64,000 bases of DNA from Aristaeella hokkaidonensis (GTDB lineage: Bacteria; Bacillota; Clostridia; Christensenellales; Aristaeellaceae). A program made the translations under genes and the position numbers. The stretch spans positions 3,162,001 to 3,226,000 of the forward strand of contig NZ_CP068393.1 of NCBI RefSeq assembly GCF_018128945.1. Reading direction: 5' to 3'. Position 1 is the stretch's first letter. Each line of letters starts with the position of its first letter. Below, piece by piece: positions 50,559 through 59,471 of this stretch. The notes under the pieces were generated by a model. That model saw nothing but the letters and a program-made list of their open reading frames with translations, ran no database searches and was not told the origin of the DNA.

Positions 50559-51608
50559 ATGACGAAAACGGTTAAGGTTGGAGATCTCCTGCTCGGCGGC
50601 GGAAATCCTGTATTGGTTCAGAGCATGACGAACACGGATACCCGGGACGCGGAAGCGACGCTGAAGCAGATCTGCGCGCTGCATGACGCAGGCTGCGACA
50701 TTGTACGGGTTAGCGTGTACGACGAAGCCTGCGCGGAGGCGGTGAAAACACTGGCTGCGAAGAGCCCCGTACCGCTGGTGGCCGATATCCATTTTGACTA
50801 CAAGCTGGCGATCCGCTCTGCAGAGAACGGCATTGCGAAACTACGCATCAACCCCGGAAACATCGGCGGGGAAGCCCGGGTACGGGAACTGGCGGATTGT
50901 GCTAAGGCATACGGCATTCCTATCCGGATCGGCGTAAACAGCGGATCAGTGGAAAAAGACCTGCTGGCAAAATACGGCGGACCGACGGCGGAATGCCTGG
51001 TGGAAAGCGCGCTGGGACATGCGCGGATGCTGGAAAAAGCGGGGTTTTACGACATTGTGCTGAGTATGAAGAGCAGCGACGTGAAGCTGACGATTGACGC
51101 TTACCGGCTGGCGCATGAACGCTGCGATTACCCCCTGCACCTGGGCGTAACGGAAGCGGGACTGCCAGGACAGGGCACGATCAAGGGTGCCATCGGTATT
51201 GGCGCGCTGCTGGCGGACGGGATCGGCGACACGATCCGGGTGAGCCTGAGCGGCGATCCGCTGCCGGAAGCCAAGGCTGCCTGGGATATCCTGCGGGCCC
51301 TGAACCTGCGGACACGGGGCGTTCAGCTGATCGCCTGCCCCACCTGCGGACGGACCTGTATCCCGGTGGAACAGATTGCGCGCCGGGTGGAAGCAGAGCT
51401 TTCCGACGTGACGGTTCCGCTGAAGGTGGCTGTGATGGGTTGTATCGTAAACGGCCTGGGCGAAGGTAAGGAAGCAGACGTGGGCATTGCCGGCGGCAAG
51501 GACGGCGGAGCGCTGTTTGTGAAGGGTCAGGAACCGAGAAAAGTGAAAGGCGATCTGGCCGAAATCCTGATTGCCGAAGTAAAAAGGATTATTGCAGAGA
51601 AACAATGA
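50559..51608 (+). CDS. ispG: 4-hydroxy-3-methylbut-2-enyl diphosphate synthase
   Basis: A 349-residue iron-sulfur enzyme of the MEP pathway (GcpE). VQSMTNTDTRD near the start, RINPGNIG in the TIM barrel, and the cluster cysteines in CPTCGRTC plus GCIVNGLGE at the C-terminus are visible. The ATG at 50559 follows AGGAGGTGG at 8 bases; the GTG at 50547 lies inside that site. It makes HMBPP from MEcPP; cluster assembly may rely on the sufCB pair downstream. The stop overlaps polC (ATGA). Confidence 0.97.
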   Translation: MTKTVKVGDLLLGGGNPVLVQSMTNTDTRDAEATLKQICALHDAGCDIVRVSVYDEACAEAVKTLAAKSPVPLVADIHFDYKLAIRSAENGIAKLRINPGNIGGEARVRELADCAKAYGIPIRIGVNSGSVEKDLLAKYGGPTAECLVESALGHARMLEKAGFYDIVLSMKSSDVKLTIDAYRLAHERCDYPLHLGVTEAGLPGQGTIKGAIGIGALLADGIGDTIRVSLSGDPLPEAKAAWDILRALNLRTRGVQLIACPTCGRTCIPVEQIARRVEAELSDVTVPLKVAVMGCIVNGLGEGKEADVGIAGGKDGGALFVKGQEPRKVKGDLAEILIAEVKRIIAEKQ

Positions 51609-54600
51609 GCTACGAAGATCTGATGGCGCGCGTTGCGCGGGATATTCCGGAACTGGCAGGAAAACTGTCATCTCCCAGAATTGTCTATGTCAAATCTTTG
51701 AAAAAAACCTATATTACCTTTGAAAGCTCCGTACTGGCAGGGGAAAAGGAATTCCTGAAGCTGGGGACAATCCTGCGGGAAATGTTCCCCGGACGTCCAC
51801 TGGCGGTACGGATTATTTCGCCTGGGCTGAAGGCGGATTTCCTGGAGGATCCGACGCCTTACCGCCAGGTGCTGGATGACTTCCTGCGCAGGAACTATCC
51901 CATGGCCCGGGGCTGGATCGGCAAGATCGGCTGGCGGATGGAAAAGAACCAGCTGACCGAGACAGCGGACCTTCCCGGCGGAGAAAACGGGGAAGGCCTG
52001 CTGACGCTGGTTTTTCCGGATGATATCAGCCTGCAGGTGATGCGGAAAAGCGACGTGGGGCCCCGCCTGGCCAAGGCGATCAAGGAGATCTTCGCGGCCA
52101 ACCTCCGGGTGGAGATGACTGTGGAGGGAACCCGGGAAGAACGCCTGCGCCGGATGAAGGAAGAACGCGAGAATACGACGCTGACCGTGACCGCGGAAGA
52201 AATGGCGAAACGGTACGGAACCGGCATCGCAACGGAAAAGGAAGCGGTGCCGAAGAAGCCTGCCGGCGAGAAAAAGCCGGTGAAGAAGGATGCTCCGGCA
52301 GAAAAGACAGAGGTAAAAGTTTCTCCGGTGAGCCCGGACGCAAAGTCCATCGGCAAGCCGATAATCGGCCGCAGCGTGGCGGACAAGCCGGTGGAGATCA
52401 AGGAGCTGAAAAGCGACAGCGGCCTGGTAGTGGTCCAGGGCGAGGTTTTCAAACTGGAGCAGAAGGAACTGAAGGGCGGCGAAATGCTGCTGGTAACCTT
52501 CGCGGTGACCGACTATACCAGTTCCATCCTGTGCAAGGTGTTCTTCCGCTACCGCAGCCGGTACATGAAGAAGGAAGAGGCCGAAGCTACGCCGATTACC
52601 GACGAAGAGCGGGCAGCCGTCCGGGAGAAAGTGGACCGGATCAAGGAAGGCATGTGCGTCAAGGTACGCGGCGAGTGCCTGTATGACAATTTTGCCAGGG
52701 ATCTGAGCATCTCCGTGCGGGACCTGGTGGAAACAGAAAAAGAGGAGCGGATGGACACCGCGGAGGAAAAGCGGGTCGAGCTCCATATGCATACCAATAT
52801 GTCCACTATGGACGCACTGACGCCGGTTGATAAACTGATCAAACGGGCGGCAGATTGGGGACATCCGGCGGTAGCCGTGACGGACCACGGCGTGCTGCAG
52901 TCCTACCCGGCGGCTTTCCGGGCAGCCAAGGGAAAGATCAAGCTGATCCCCGGCTGCGAAGGTTACCTGATCGACGAGAAGCCTGTTTTTGAGGATCCGG
53001 ATGACCGGCCGTATGACGGACCGGTGGTGGTGCTGGACTTTGAAAGCACAGGCCTGAATACCGGCAAGGCGAGAATTATCGAGATCGGCGCCGTGAAGCT
53101 GGAAGACGGTACGGTGATTGACAGCTTTGAGCAGCTGGTGGATCCCGGCGAGCCGCTGGGACCTGAAATCACAAACATTACCGGCATCAATGACGTGATG
53201 CTGCAGGGACAACCGAAGGCGGCGGAGGCACTGCCGAAGCTGATGGAGTTTATCGGTGACCTGCCCATTGCGGCGCATAACGCACACTTTGATGCAAGCC
53301 TGCTGAAGGCGGAGTTGAAGCGCCTGGACCGGACCCTGGACGTGCCGGTGATGGATACGCTGAGCTACGCGCGGAAACTGTATCCTGACCTGAAATCCTT
53401 CCGCCTTGCGGCACTGTGCAAACACCTGGGCGTCAGCCTGAAGAACGCCCACCGGGCGGTGCATGACGCGACGGCCACAGCCCATTGCCTGCAGCGGATG
53501 TTTGAGGAGACTCGGGAGAAACACCCGGACGTCGTTAGCGAAAAGGACCTGAATGCCGCACTGACCGGCGGCGCCATCGGAGAGAGCTGGCACATTATCC
53601 TGCTGGCGAAAAACCGGACCGGCCTGGTGAACCTGAACCGGCTGGTATCCATCAGCCACCTGGATTATTTCAAGCGTGTGCCGCATATGCCCCGACATAT
53701 AATCCAGAAGTACCGGGAAGGCCTGATCCTGGGCAGCGCCTGCGAAGCGGGCGAACTGTTCCGGGCGGTGGTGAACAGGGAAGATCATGAACGGATTAAG
53801 CAGATTGCGTCCTTCTACGATTACCTGGAGGTTCAGCCCATCGGCAACAATGCCTTTATGCTACGGGACGGACAGGCTTCCTCCGAGGAAGAACTGCGGG
53901 ATCTGAACCGGGAAATTGTCAAGCTTGGTGAGGAACTGAATATTCCGGTTGTGGCCACAGGCGACGTGCATTTCATGGATCCGAAGGACGCCGTTGGCCG
54001 GGCAATTATCCAGGCTGGTATGAAATTTGCCGACGCAGACCTTCAGCCGCCACTGTACTTCAAGACGACGAACGAGATGCTGGAGGAATTCTCCTATCTC
54101 GGCGCGGAAAAAGCAAAGGAAATCGTCATTGATAATCCCCGGAAGATCGCGGAACAGGTGGAGGAAATCAAGCTGTTCCCGAAACATCCGAAGGGTGAGG
54201 ATACATTCCAGCCGTTCTGGGACGACGCGGAGGACAGAATCCAGCAGATGACCTGGGATACGGCGGAGGAACTGTACGGTTCCCCGCTGCCGGAAATCGT
54301 GGAAGCACGGCTGAAGAAGGAACTGAAATCCATCGTGGGATACGGCTACTGCACGCTGTATTCCATTGCCCAGAAGCTGGTTTCCCGTTCCCTGCAGGAC
54401 GGCTACCTGGTCGGCAGCCGCGGCAGCGTCGGCTCCAGCCTGGTCGCCCGGATGTGCGGAATCACAGAGGTGAACGCGCTTCCGCCGCATTACCGCTGCA
54501 CCCACTGCCGCAAAGGATTCTTTGACGTGGACAAGAGCCAGTATCACGTGGGTGTGGACCTGCCGGACAAGAACTGTCCGGAATGCGGCCAGCCCCTGAC

Positions 54601-56077
54601 CAAGGACGGATTTGATATCCCCTTCGAAGTATTCCTTGGCTTCGAGGGAGATAAGGTGCCTGATATCGACCTGAACTTCTCGGGTGAATACCAGAACCGG
54701 GCTCACCATTACGTGGAAGAACTGTTCGGACACGATCACGTGTTCCGCGCGGGTACCATCTCCGGTCTGGCGGACAAGACCGCATACGGCTATGTGCTGA
54801 AATACCTGGAGGAACGCGGGATCCAGGCAGGCAACGCCGAAAAGGAACGTCTGGCCCTGACCTGTACCGGCGTCAAACGGACTACCGGCCAGCATCCGGG
54901 CGGCATGGTTGTTGTGCCGCTGGAATACGAGATCTACGACTTTACCGCGGTACAGCATCCGGCGGATGACCTGGAAAGCGACTTTACCACCACGCACTTC
55001 GACTTCAACAGTATGCATGACATCCTGGTGAAGCTGGACTGCCTGGGTCATGATGACCCGACAATGCTGCATGAGCTGGAACTGCTGACAGGGATCAACT
55101 TCAAGGACGTGCCGCTGGATGATCCCGGCGTGCGCAGCCTGTTTGCCTCTCCCGAAGCGCTGGGCGTGACAACGGAAGACATCCTGTGCAATACCGGAAC
55201 CTACGGCGTGCCGGAATTCGGTACAGGCTTCGTGCGGGGCATGCTGGAAGAGACAAAGCCCCATACCATGGAGGAACTGCTGCGGATTTCCGGTCTGAGC
55301 CATGGTACGGACGTGTGGCTGGGCAACGCCCAGGAGATTATCGCGTCCGGCGTTGCGACACTGAGCGAATGCGTCTGCTGCCGTGACGATATTATGAACT
55401 ACCTGATCGACAAGGGCGTGAAGCCGAAGCTGGCATTCACCACCATGGAAAGCGTCCGTAAAGGCAAGGGCCTGAAGCCTGAGATGGAACAGGCCATGAT
55501 AGACCAGAATGTGCCTGACTGGTTTATGGACAGCTGTAAGAAGATCAAGTACATGTTCCCGAAGGGACACGCGGTGGCTTATGTGACGATGAGCCTGCGT
55601 GTGGCCTGGTTTAAACTGCATGAACCGCTGGCATACTACTGCGCCTATTTCACGGTGCGCGGCGATGGCTTTGACGCATCGACCATGCTCCTGCCGCCGG
55701 CGGATTCCAGAAAGAAGATCAAGGAAATCCGGAACATGGATTCACCGTCCGCAAGGGACAAGGATATCGCGACCTGCCTGGAACTGATCCTGGAAATGAA
55801 CATGCGCGGGATCCGTTTCCTGCCTGTTGATCTTTATAAGAGCGACATCCGGCGCTTCCTGATTGAGGACGGCAATATCCGCTGCCCCTTCATCAGCCTG
55901 CCGGGCCTGGGAGAAAGCGCAGCAATTCCGATCGTTGAAGCACGGAAGGATGGCCCGTTCATCAGTATTGAAGACCTGCAGAACCGGGGCAAAGTCGGAT
56001 CATCCGTGATCGAAACGCTCCGCACCCATGGATCCCTGCAGGGACTGAGTGAAACCAACCAGATCAGTATGTTCTGA
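51605..56077 (+). CDS. polC: DNA polymerase III alpha subunit, Gram-positive PolC
   Basis: A 1490-residue replicative polymerase with built-in proofreading. A Lys/Pro/Glu-rich linker (about 205-265) follows the N-terminal domain. Then come an OB fold (about 275-370), a PHP domain starting HMHTNMSTMDAL (about 393), the DnaQ-type exonuclease starting VVLDFESTGLN (about 474) with HNAHFDASLL, a zinc site CTHC...CPEC (about 965-998), and the polymerase active site PDIDLNFSGEYQ (about 1018). The start overlaps the ispG stop (ATGA), so translation is coupled. The stop lies in a perfect 21-bp inverted repeat. Confidence 0.98.
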   Translation: MSYEDLMARVARDIPELAGKLSSPRIVYVKSLKKTYITFESSVLAGEKEFLKLGTILREMFPGRPLAVRIISPGLKADFLEDPTPYRQVLDDFLRRNYPMARGWIGKIGWRMEKNQLTETADLPGGENGEGLLTLVFPDDISLQVMRKSDVGPRLAKAIKEIFAANLRVEMTVEGTREERLRRMKEERENTTLTVTAEEMAKRYGTGIATEKEAVPKKPAGEKKPVKKDAPAEKTEVKVSPVSPDAKSIGKPIIGRSVADKPVEIKELKSDSGLVVVQGEVFKLEQKELKGGEMLLVTFAVTDYTSSILCKVFFRYRSRYMKKEEAEATPITDEERAAVREKVDRIKEGMCVKVRGECLYDNFARDLSISVRDLVETEKEERMDTAEEKRVELHMHTNMSTMDALTPVDKLIKRAADWGHPAVAVTDHGVLQSYPAAFRAAKGKIKLIPGCEGYLIDEKPVFEDPDDRPYDGPVVVLDFESTGLNTGKARIIEIGAVKLEDGTVIDSFEQLVDPGEPLGPEITNITGINDVMLQGQPKAAEALPKLMEFIGDLPIAAHNAHFDASLLKAELKRLDRTLDVPVMDTLSYARKLYPDLKSFRLAALCKHLGVSLKNAHRAVHDATATAHCLQRMFEETREKHPDVVSEKDLNAALTGGAIGESWHIILLAKNRTGLVNLNRLVSISHLDYFKRVPHMPRHIIQKYREGLILGSACEAGELFRAVVNREDHERIKQIASFYDYLEVQPIGNNAFMLRDGQASSEEELRDLNREIVKLGEELNIPVVATGDVHFMDPKDAVGRAIIQAGMKFADADLQPPLYFKTTNEMLEEFSYLGAEKAKEIVIDNPRKIAEQVEEIKLFPKHPKGEDTFQPFWDDAEDRIQQMTWDTAEELYGSPLPEIVEARLKKELKSIVGYGYCTLYSIAQKLVSRSLQDGYLVGSRGSVGSSLVARMCGITEVNALPPHYRCTHCRKGFFDVDKSQYHVGVDLPDKNCPECGQPLTKDGFDIPFEVFLGFEGDKVPDIDLNFSGEYQNRAHHYVEELFGHDHVFRAGTISGLADKTAYGYVLKYLEERGIQAGNAEKERLALTCTGVKRTTGQHPGGMVVVPLEYEIYDFTAVQHPADDLESDFTTTHFDFNSMHDILVKLDCLGHDDPTMLHELELLTGINFKDVPLDDPGVRSLFASPEALGVTTEDILCNTGTYGVPEFGTGFVRGMLEETKPHTMEELLRISGLSHGTDVWLGNAQEIIASGVATLSECVCCRDDIMNYLIDKGVKPKLAFTTMESVRKGKGLKPEMEQAMIDQNVPDWFMDSCKKIKYMFPKGHAVAYVTMSLRVAWFKLHEPLAYYCAYFTVRGDGFDASTMLLPPADSRKKIKEIRNMDSPSARDKDIATCLELILEMNMRGIRFLPVDLYKSDIRRFLIEDGNIRCPFISLPGLGESAAIPIVEARKDGPFISIEDLQNRGKVGSSVIETLRTHGSLQGLSETNQISMF

Positions 56078-56106
56078 AGCATGAAATGCTTCAGAACATA
56101 CTGATC
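56062..56106. repeat. Perfect inverted repeat spanning the polC stop codon
   Basis: A 21-bp arm starting GATCAGTATGTTCTGAAGC at 56062-56082, loop GAA, exact complement at 56086-56106. The TGA stop is within the left arm. No U-tract follows. Confidence 0.92.
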
Positions 56107-56131
56107 AATGCATAATGCAAAATGCATAATG
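56105..56131. repeat. AT-rich simple repeat after polC
   Basis: aatgcataatgcaaaatgcataatg units directly after the inverted repeat, then a GCAGGCGGC-TGC-GCCGCCTGC hairpin at 56139-56159. Confidence 0.7.
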
Positions 56132-56225
56132 AATGGCGGCAGGCGGCTGCGCCGCCTGCAGGAGAAGGAAAAAACGGAAGAAAAAGCGAAATGTATAAGA
56201 TAACGGTAAAGGAGGGAAGACAGGA

Positions 56226-56564
56226 ATGTATCGCTCGATGAACCTGAAGGGTTTTCTGGCCATCCTGGGAGTTATGGTGCTGCTTTTCCTGGTCCTTCAT
56301 GCCGTATTGCGCGGCGCCGTGAACAACAAGGCTGAAGAGGAGAAGTTGCTGAGAATTCAGAAAACCCGCCTTGAGGAAGAGAATAAAGACCTGAGCAACC
56401 GGCTGGATGTGGTCGGAACAGAAGCATATATTATGTCCAGCGCGGTCAAAGACTACGCTTACGTCCGGCAGGACGCAATCCGTTTTGAGTTTACCAATCC
56501 GGAGGCGCTTTATGCGTACACGGATGAAGAACTGCAGATTCTGATGGATGAAATGAACAACTAA
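56226..56564 (+). CDS. Septum formation initiator family protein (DivIC/FtsL-like)
   Basis: A 112-residue bitopic membrane protein. One helix (about 9-29) is followed by a short coiled coil rich in E, K and L (about 36-62) and a C-terminal segment TEAYIMSSAVKDYAYVRQDAIRFEF typical of DivIC/FtsB. It would act in the divisome. AAAGGAGGGAAGACAGGA precedes the start. It forms an operon with the ppx/gppA-type gene 12 bases downstream. Confidence 0.88.
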   Translation: MYRSMNLKGFLAILGVMVLLFLVLHAVLRGAVNNKAEEEKLLRIQKTRLEEENKDLSNRLDVVGTEAYIMSSAVKDYAYVRQDAIRFEFTNPEALYAYTDEELQILMDEMNN

Positions 56565-56575
56565 GGAGGATAACC

Positions 56576-57490
56576 ATGAGAGCTGCCGTGATCGGGATCG
56601 GATCCAATTCGGTAAGGAGTCTTCTGGTGGATGTTGCCGGGACGGAATTTAAACGCCTCCGGCGGGATCGTGAGGGGACGCGCCTGTTTGCCGGTCTGGA
56701 CGAGGCAGGCAACCTGGACCGGGAAAGCATGGAGAAAACCGTGGCTGCGGTCCGGCGAATGGCATCCGATGCGGCACATCAGGGAGCCGAAAAGCTGGCG
56801 ATCTTTGCGACCAGCGCCGCCCGGGACGCGGCAAACGGCACCGAATTCATGGCAACAGTGGAGCGGGAGACCGGAATTCCGCTCAGGATTATCAGCGGGG
56901 AGGAAGAAGCGGAACTGAGTTTTCTGGGCGCCTCGGCAGCGGCGAAAGCAGAACGCTGCGGGATGATTGACATCGGCGGGGGCAGCACAGAAATTGCGAT
57001 TGGCACACCGGCAGGAATTGAGAGCGCGTTTTCCTGCCAGATGGGTGCGGTAAGACTTTATCGGCGGCTTCGCCTGGATCGGAAAGAGGATATGAAACCG
57101 GTAGAGGTGGCAGCGGCGGAAATCCTGGATGAAAAGCTCCGGGAGTATCCCGGACTGGTACTGCCGGAAACCTGGGTCGGTACAGGCGGAACATTTACTA
57201 CACTGGCGGCAATGGCACTCGGCCAGCCCTGGACAAACCGGACAAACGTGCAGGGGACAGTGATCACCTGTGAAAAGATCCGGGAAATCGGCGAGAAACT
57301 TGCCGGGATGAATGTGGAAGAACGGAAGCAGCTGCCGGGACTCCAGCCCAGCCGCGCGGATATCGTGGTTCACGGAATCTGCATTCTGCTGGGGGTCATG
57401 GGCAGACTTGGCATGGACCGGATTACGGTTAGCGAATGGGGAAACCTTGATGGATACATCACAAAGAATTACTGCTGTGATTCTTTGTGA
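56576..57490 (+). CDS. Ppx/GppA family exopolyphosphatase
   Basis: A 304-residue phosphatase of the ASKHA fold, the short form without the C-terminal HD domain. IGIGSNSVRSLLVDV is the phosphate-1 motif, FATSAARDA and SGEEEAELSFLGA are family blocks, MIDIGGGSTEI is phosphate 2, and VGTGGTFTTLAAM follows. It could hydrolyse polyphosphate or convert pppGpp to ppGpp; short forms cannot be assigned by sequence alone. The position after divIC is common in Firmicutes. Its 3' end forms a near-perfect inverted repeat. Confidence 0.93.
   Translation: MRAAVIGIGSNSVRSLLVDVAGTEFKRLRRDREGTRLFAGLDEAGNLDRESMEKTVAAVRRMASDAAHQGAEKLAIFATSAARDAANGTEFMATVERETGIPLRIISGEEEAELSFLGASAAAKAERCGMIDIGGGSTEIAIGTPAGIESAFSCQMGAVRLYRRLRLDRKEDMKPVEVAAAEILDEKLREYPGLVLPETWVGTGGTFTTLAAMALGQPWTNRTNVQGTVITCEKIREIGEKLAGMNVEERKQLPGLQPSRADIVVHGICILLGVMGRLGMDRITVSEWGNLDGYITKNYCCDSL
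57459..57490. repeat. Inverted repeat ending at the ppx/gppA stop codon
   Basis: TCACAAAGAATTAC-TGCT-GTGATTCTTTGTGA: 14 bp with one T-G pair. The TGA stop is the end of the right arm. An aatgaacaatgaacagtga repeat follows. Confidence 0.75.
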
Positions 57491-57594
57491 AATGAACAAT
57501 GAACAGTGATTTAGTGTGACGGCAATTCTCAAAATGCGTTAAGGACAATGCATTTTGATTGATATAGATTATCATATTGATTTGGGAGAGAAAT

Positions 57595-58350
57595 ATGCTC
57601 GAACTGAAAAACATCTCCTTCCAGGTAGACGCGGAAGGAAAGGATAAAGAGATTATCCGGAATATCAGCCTGACAATTCCGGATCGGAAACTGGTTGTGG
57701 TAACAGGACCGAACGGGGGCGGAAAATCCACGCTGGCAAAACTGATTGCCGGTATTGAAAAGCCTACCGGCGGCCGTATTTTTTTCAATGGTGAAGACAT
57801 TACGGAACTGGGTGTGACGGAACGGGCACAGAAGGGCATTGCTTACGCGTTCCAGCAGCCGGTGCGGTTCAAGGGGATCCGGGTGCTGGATCTGATCCGC
57901 ATCGCGGCCGGGAAAACGCTCTCGATTTCTGACGCCTGTGAATACCTGTCCGCTGTGGGTATGTGTGCCCGGGATTATGTGGACCGGGAAGTGAACGCCA
58001 GCCTCTCCGGCGGTGAACTGAAGCGGATCGAGATTGCCACCGTGCTTGCGCGGAAGGCTGTGCTGTCCGTGTTTGACGAGCCGGAAGCCGGTATCGACCT
58101 GTGGAGCTTCCGGAACCTGACAGAAGTGTTCCAGCATATGCGGGAAGATATCCATGACAGCTCCATCCTGATTATTTCCCACCAGGAACGGATCCTGGAG
58201 ATTGCGGATGAAATCATTGTGCTGAAGGACGGCCAGGTGGAGAAGCAGGGGACCCGGAGTGAGGTTTATCCGAACCTGATGATTAACGAAAAGGCGGCCG
58301 TATGTGAAGGCCCGTTCAAGGTAACGGCAAAGGAGGGAACGGAATGCTGA
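57595..58350 (+). CDS. sufC: Fe-S cluster assembly ATPase SufC
   Basis: A 251-residue ABC ATPase of the SUF system. Walker A GPNGGGKST, signature LSGGELKR and Walker B LSVFDEPEAGID are present. The ATG at 57595 follows GGGAGAG at 5 bases; an earlier in-frame ATG lies before that site. It overlaps the next gene (sufB-like). With only these two genes the locus looks like a minimal SUF pair, without sufS, sufU or a second scaffold paralog here. Confidence 0.95.
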   Translation: MLELKNISFQVDAEGKDKEIIRNISLTIPDRKLVVVTGPNGGGKSTLAKLIAGIEKPTGGRIFFNGEDITELGVTERAQKGIAYAFQQPVRFKGIRVLDLIRIAAGKTLSISDACEYLSAVGMCARDYVDREVNASLSGGELKRIEIATVLARKAVLSVFDEPEAGIDLWSFRNLTEVFQHMREDIHDSSILIISHQERILEIADEIIVLKDGQVEKQGTRSEVYPNLMINEKAAVCEGPFKVTAKEGTEC

Positions 58351-59270
58351 AGCTGGATGAGATTCAGAAGCGGCTGCTGCGCGAAGTGGCTGACCTGCAC
58401 GGAGTACCGGAAGGCGCTTACAACATCCGTTCCAACAGCGCCTCCGCGGGAAGGCAGTCCACGGCCAATATTGAAATTGTACCCAAGGAAGAAGTCAGCG
58501 GCCTGGAGATCCGGATCAAGCCCGGAACAAAAAACGAAAGCGTGCATATTCCCGTCGTGATGACCCAGAGCGGACTGAAGGAAGTTGTGTATAACGATTT
58601 CTTCATCGGCGAAGGGGCGGACGTAGTGATCATCGCCGGATGCGGCATTGACAACTGCGGCAACCAGGACTCCCAGCATGATGGTATTCACCGTTTCTAT
58701 GTAGGGAAGAACGCCAGGATCAGGTATGTTGAAAAGCACTACGGATCCGGTACGGGAAGTGGAAAACGCATCCTGAACCCCGGCACGGAAGTGTATATGG
58801 AAGAAGGCAGCTATGCCGAAATGGAAATGGTGCAGATCAAGGGCGTGGATGACACGGAACGCACCACCACGGCAGAACTGGCTGCCGGCGCGAAGCTGGT
58901 GGTTCGGGAACGCCTGATGACCCATGGGGATCAGCGGGCGATCAGCAACTATGTGGTGAACCTGAACGGCGAAGGCTCCAGTGCGGATGTGGTTTCCCGC
59001 TCGGTAGCCCGGGATCACTCCTTCCAGAAGTTTGACGCGAAGATTGTCGGAAACGCCGCCTGCCATGGCCATACGGAATGCGACTCCATCATCATGGATG
59101 AAGGACGGATCCTGGCAGTGCCTGCACTGGAAGCAAACAATGTGGACGCGGAACTGGTGCATGAGGCGGCCATTGGCAAGATTGCCGGTGAACAGCTGAT
59201 CAAGCTGATGAGCCTGGGACTGACAGCGGCGGAGGCAGAAGAACAAATCATTAATGGATTTTTACAGTGA
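58344..59270 (+). CDS. SufB/SufD family Fe-S scaffold protein
   Basis: A 308-residue protein with the SufBD beta-helix core, shorter than classical SufB (about 465) and SufD (about 420). GCGIDNCGNQDSQHDGIHRF contains candidate cluster cysteines; HGDQRAISNYVVNL and HGHTECDSIIMDEG are family blocks, and the C-terminal HEAAIGKIAGEQL is the SufC contact region. Its ATG overlaps the sufC stop region, so they are translated together. It probably acts as a homodimeric scaffold on SufC. A hairpin array follows. Confidence 0.92.
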   Translation: MLKLDEIQKRLLREVADLHGVPEGAYNIRSNSASAGRQSTANIEIVPKEEVSGLEIRIKPGTKNESVHIPVVMTQSGLKEVVYNDFFIGEGADVVIIAGCGIDNCGNQDSQHDGIHRFYVGKNARIRYVEKHYGSGTGSGKRILNPGTEVYMEEGSYAEMEMVQIKGVDDTERTTTAELAAGAKLVVRERLMTHGDQRAISNYVVNLNGEGSSADVVSRSVARDHSFQKFDAKIVGNAACHGHTECDSIIMDEGRILAVPALEANNVDAELVHEAAIGKIAGEQLIKLMSLGLTAAEAEEQIINGFLQ

Positions 59271-59295
59271 GGGATTACCCATAGGGGTAAATGAA

Positions 59296-59387
59296 ATGTT
59301 TTCCAAAGGAAAACATGAAATATTGGCCTTCGGCCAATGTGAAATATCCCGCTGATGCGGGATGTGAAATATTCGGCTTCGCCGAAT
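59296..59387. repeat. Hairpin array 3 (four stems)
   Basis: ATGTTTTCC-AAA-GGAAAACAT; ATTGGCC-TTC-GGCCAAT; ATCCCGC-TGAT-GCGGGAT; ATTCGGC-TTC-GCCGAAT. The linkers are gaaat, gtgaaat and gtgaaat, followed by gtgacag. Each stem is perfect and different. It lies between the ends of the sufB-like gene and the convergent degV. Confidence 0.92.
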
Positions 59388-59424
59388 GTGACAGATAGTT
59401 TTCCGTTTGAATTGTGAGTATGAA

Positions 59425-59456
59425 AAAGCCAGCGGAGCGAATGCTCCGCTGGCTTT
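59425..59456. terminator. Bidirectional intrinsic terminator
   Basis: A 14-bp perfect stem AAAGCCAGCGGAGC with loop GAAT between the sufB-like gene and convergent degV. T-rich on both sides (TTTTT on the minus strand). Confidence 0.93.
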
Positions 59457-59471
59457 GGTTTGTTAAATTGA

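Noticed and set aside
59296..59387. CRISPR array interpretation of the hairpin arrays
   Set aside because: The constant parts are only 5-7 bases, the variable parts are palindromes rather than spacers, and there are no cas genes.
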